From the NCBI GenBank assembly GCA_949746915.1, contig CATKEA010000082.1, positions 1 through 7,431 of the forward strand: a DNA stretch of 7,431 bases, read 5' to 3'. Every line of letters begins with the position of its first letter. The first letter of the stretch is position 1. Position numbers and translations under genes: made by a program. Below the pieces are notes generated by a model. It was not told the DNA's origin. It searched no databases and saw nothing but the letters and a program-made list of their open reading frames with translations. Below, piece after piece: positions 6,133 through 7,431 of the stretch. The DNA is from an uncultured Bacilli bacterium. Lineage in GTDB: Bacteria > Bacillota_I > Bacilli_A > RF39 > UBA660.

Positions 6133-7431
6133 AAAAGAATTTTTTGGTGTTCGTGACAGTCTCCAATATAGTTGGATTTAGGTGTTATGCTATATTTACT
6201 ATATGGTGGTACTTTATATGTGTCTGCATTTGTTGATTCATTATTTTCTAAGATAGATTTTAAACTGTTACCTTTAGTACCAATTGTAACAGTATCTATT
6301 TTACTTTCTGGATTGTTTTTATTATATTGTTCAACAAAGGCTTCGGTTCCTCTAATTAGTGCACTATGAATTTTTTTTAAGCTATTTGAATCACATTTAT
6401 ATTGCATTTTTGTTTCAATGGTATTAAAGACAGCATATCCTTGAATACGGTTAACATAGATTGTTGCTTTTGATATAATTTCTCCTATTTCATTTCTTAT
6501 AACTAAATTTTGATAATCAGGGGAAATAATACTAGCTCGCATAATTCCTTGGCCCATACCATTTAGATGGCTGCAACAATTACAATATTTACCTAATATT
6601 AAGTTATCATAATCTTGTTTTATTAACCATTCATATGAAAAGTCTTTTCTTAGATTTTCTTTTAAATCATGATTTGGATTATTATCATATATTATTTTTT
6701 CGTCTATTAAAGTTTTTTTAGTAAAGATATTTCGTGGTGCTTTAATTGATTCTTTATATATTTTCATTGCCATTTGCCAAATGTCTTCTTTATTGTACCA
6801 TTTTCCAATAGTAAAGGCTAATTTTTCGAATCCTGTTGGAACGTTTTCAAATTTTTTATTAGATAAGTAGTGTATACATTTATCAATGGTAACTTTTAAT
6901 TGTCTTTGCATTCCCTTATCAGAAGTATTAGTTCTACTAATATCTTCAAAATTTGCATAGATATCATCAATTATTCCTGAATTTGTTTTTTCAAGGTTTA
7001 TCATATCTTGATAGTTTTCTAGGAATAGGTTAGAAAACTCTTTATTTGAATAAGATTTAATAGAAGTAAATGCAAACATTCTATGAATATTGTCTCCAAC
7101 TATTTGATTTTCATTTATTTTACCATTTTCTAATGTACCTGCAAATATTTTTTCGGTAAGAAATGTACATATTTTTTGTCGATAAATCGGATCATTACTA
7201 AAGGCATTTGTAATGTGTAATAAATTTAGAAGATCACTAAGATTTTGAATAGCTGTATCTTGGTTATCTAGTACTTTACTTGCTTCTAATAATCTTTTAA
7301 GATTTGAATCCATCATAATTAAAAATTTTATCATAAGGATATTGTCAATTGATGCAATAATTGCTTCATTAAATATTATTTTATTTTTTATATTAAGAAA
7401 GGTAATTAGTTTAATATATTTAGTTAAATAG
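6123..7431 (-). CDS. Unrecognised protein with a CxCCxH motif, probably continuing past the right edge
   Basis: The minus-strand frame runs from the stop at 6123-6125 to the window edge without another stop, 435 visible residues. A Met at 7334 would give 403 residues, but neither it nor the tandem Met codons at 7316/7313 have a Shine-Dalgarno sequence, unlike most other genes here, so I treat it as 5'-partial. Positions below count from that Met. The N-terminal half (1-200) looks helical, with no signal peptide or clear membrane segment after it. At 245-280 comes a distinctive block, LILGKYCNCCSHLNGMGQG, with possible metal ligands Cys251, Cys253, Cys254 and His256; CHEH lies near the C-terminus (393-396). 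A strand-helix-strand pattern at about 285-352, including ISKATIYVNRIQGYAVFN, faintly recalls a GNAT acetyltransferase fold, but I see no clear acetyl-CoA loop. I do not recognise the family and assign no function. It is convergent with yebC and shares its terminator. Confidence 0.7.
   Translation of the reverse strand, partial: YLTKYIKLITFLNIKNKIIFNEAIIASIDNILMIKFLIMMDSNLKRLLEASKVLDNQDTAIQNLSDLLNLLHITNAFSNDPIYRQKICTFLTEKIFAGTLENGKINENQIVGDNIHRMFAFTSIKSYSNKEFSNLFLENYQDMINLEKTNSGIIDDIYANFEDISRTNTSDKGMQRQLKVTIDKCIHYLSNKKFENVPTGFEKLAFTIGKWYNKEDIWQMAMKIYKESIKAPRNIFTKKTLIDEKIIYDNNPNHDLKENLRKDFSYEWLIKQDYDNLILGKYCNCCSHLNGMGQGIMRASIISPDYQNLVIRNEIGEIISKATIYVNRIQGYAVFNTIETKMQYKCDSNSLKKIHSALIRGTEAFVEQYNKNNPESKIDTVTIGTKGNSLKSILENNESTNADTYKVPPYSKYSITPKSNYIGDCHEHQKILLKK

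Noticed and set aside
6172..6369. Plus-strand 65-codon open frame rich in hydrophobic residues
   Set aside because: It lies entirely inside the minus-strand gene, has no ribosome binding site or promoter, and its hydrophobicity is what the complement of an AT-rich coding strand gives.
7313..7334. Met codons at 7334, 7316 and 7313 as the true start of the minus-strand gene
   Set aside because: None has a Shine-Dalgarno sequence, although most other genes here do, and the frame stays open to the window edge; an upstream start outside the window is more likely, though not proven.
1..7431. DGR template repeat or reverse transcriptase, CRISPR array, tRNA/rRNA genes, insertion sequences, toxin-antitoxin pairs
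   Set aside because: I looked for these on both strands and saw no reverse-transcriptase motif, no regularly spaced repeats, no cloverleaf and no transposase. Coding genes explain nearly all of the window.

Overview
The window comes from a very AT-rich bacterium. A- and T-ended codons dominate, the Shine-Dalgarno sequences are strong, and most stops are TAA or TAG. All Trp codons I could find (about ten, spread over several genes) are TGG and no gene is interrupted by TGA, so the ordinary bacterial code applies. The YebC protein resembles the Bacilli/Clostridia type (YrbC-like), and the Tad genes here include no outer-membrane secretin. I infer a low-GC Bacillota, plausibly an uncultured gut Bacilli lineage. 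That taxonomic call is inference only.

Layout. (1) Bases 1-540 hold the 3' end of a gene whose product ends in a formylglycine-generating-enzyme-like (C-type-lectin-like) domain without the catalytic cysteines. It is closed by a hairpin terminator (567-593). (2) An extended -10 promoter (about 603-631) starts a tight six-gene operon, 653-5219, encoding a Tad/Flp-type pilus or secretion machine. It contains two TadE-like single-pass pseudopilin proteins in overlapping frames, a MinD/TadZ-like ATPase, the TadA/CpaF motor ATPase, and the two inner-membrane platform proteins TadB and TadC. Neighbours overlap or are separated by at most 20 bases. (3) A 147-base spacer holds a nested set of TAAGT/ACTTA inverted repeats and a near-consensus promoter for yebC (5367-6089). 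(4) A bidirectional terminator separates yebC from a convergent minus-strand gene of unknown function, whose reading frame stays open to the right edge of the window.

How the genes fit together. TadA would hydrolyse ATP under the TadB/TadC platform to assemble or extrude a thin pilus. TadZ would position the machine in the cell, and the TadE-like proteins would be processed like prepilins and initiate or cap the fibre. The major pilin, the prepilin peptidase and any outer-membrane part are not in the window. The upstream lectin-fold protein is a candidate surface or tip adhesin by fold and position, but it is a separate transcription unit and its N-terminus is outside the window.

The points most worth a second look are four. 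The upstream protein shows an abrupt codon-usage switch in its last 120-150 bases. The second TadE-like protein lacks the conserved Glu+5. A seven-codon mini-ORF precedes tadB. The minus-strand protein is unrecognised and carries a CxCCxH motif.
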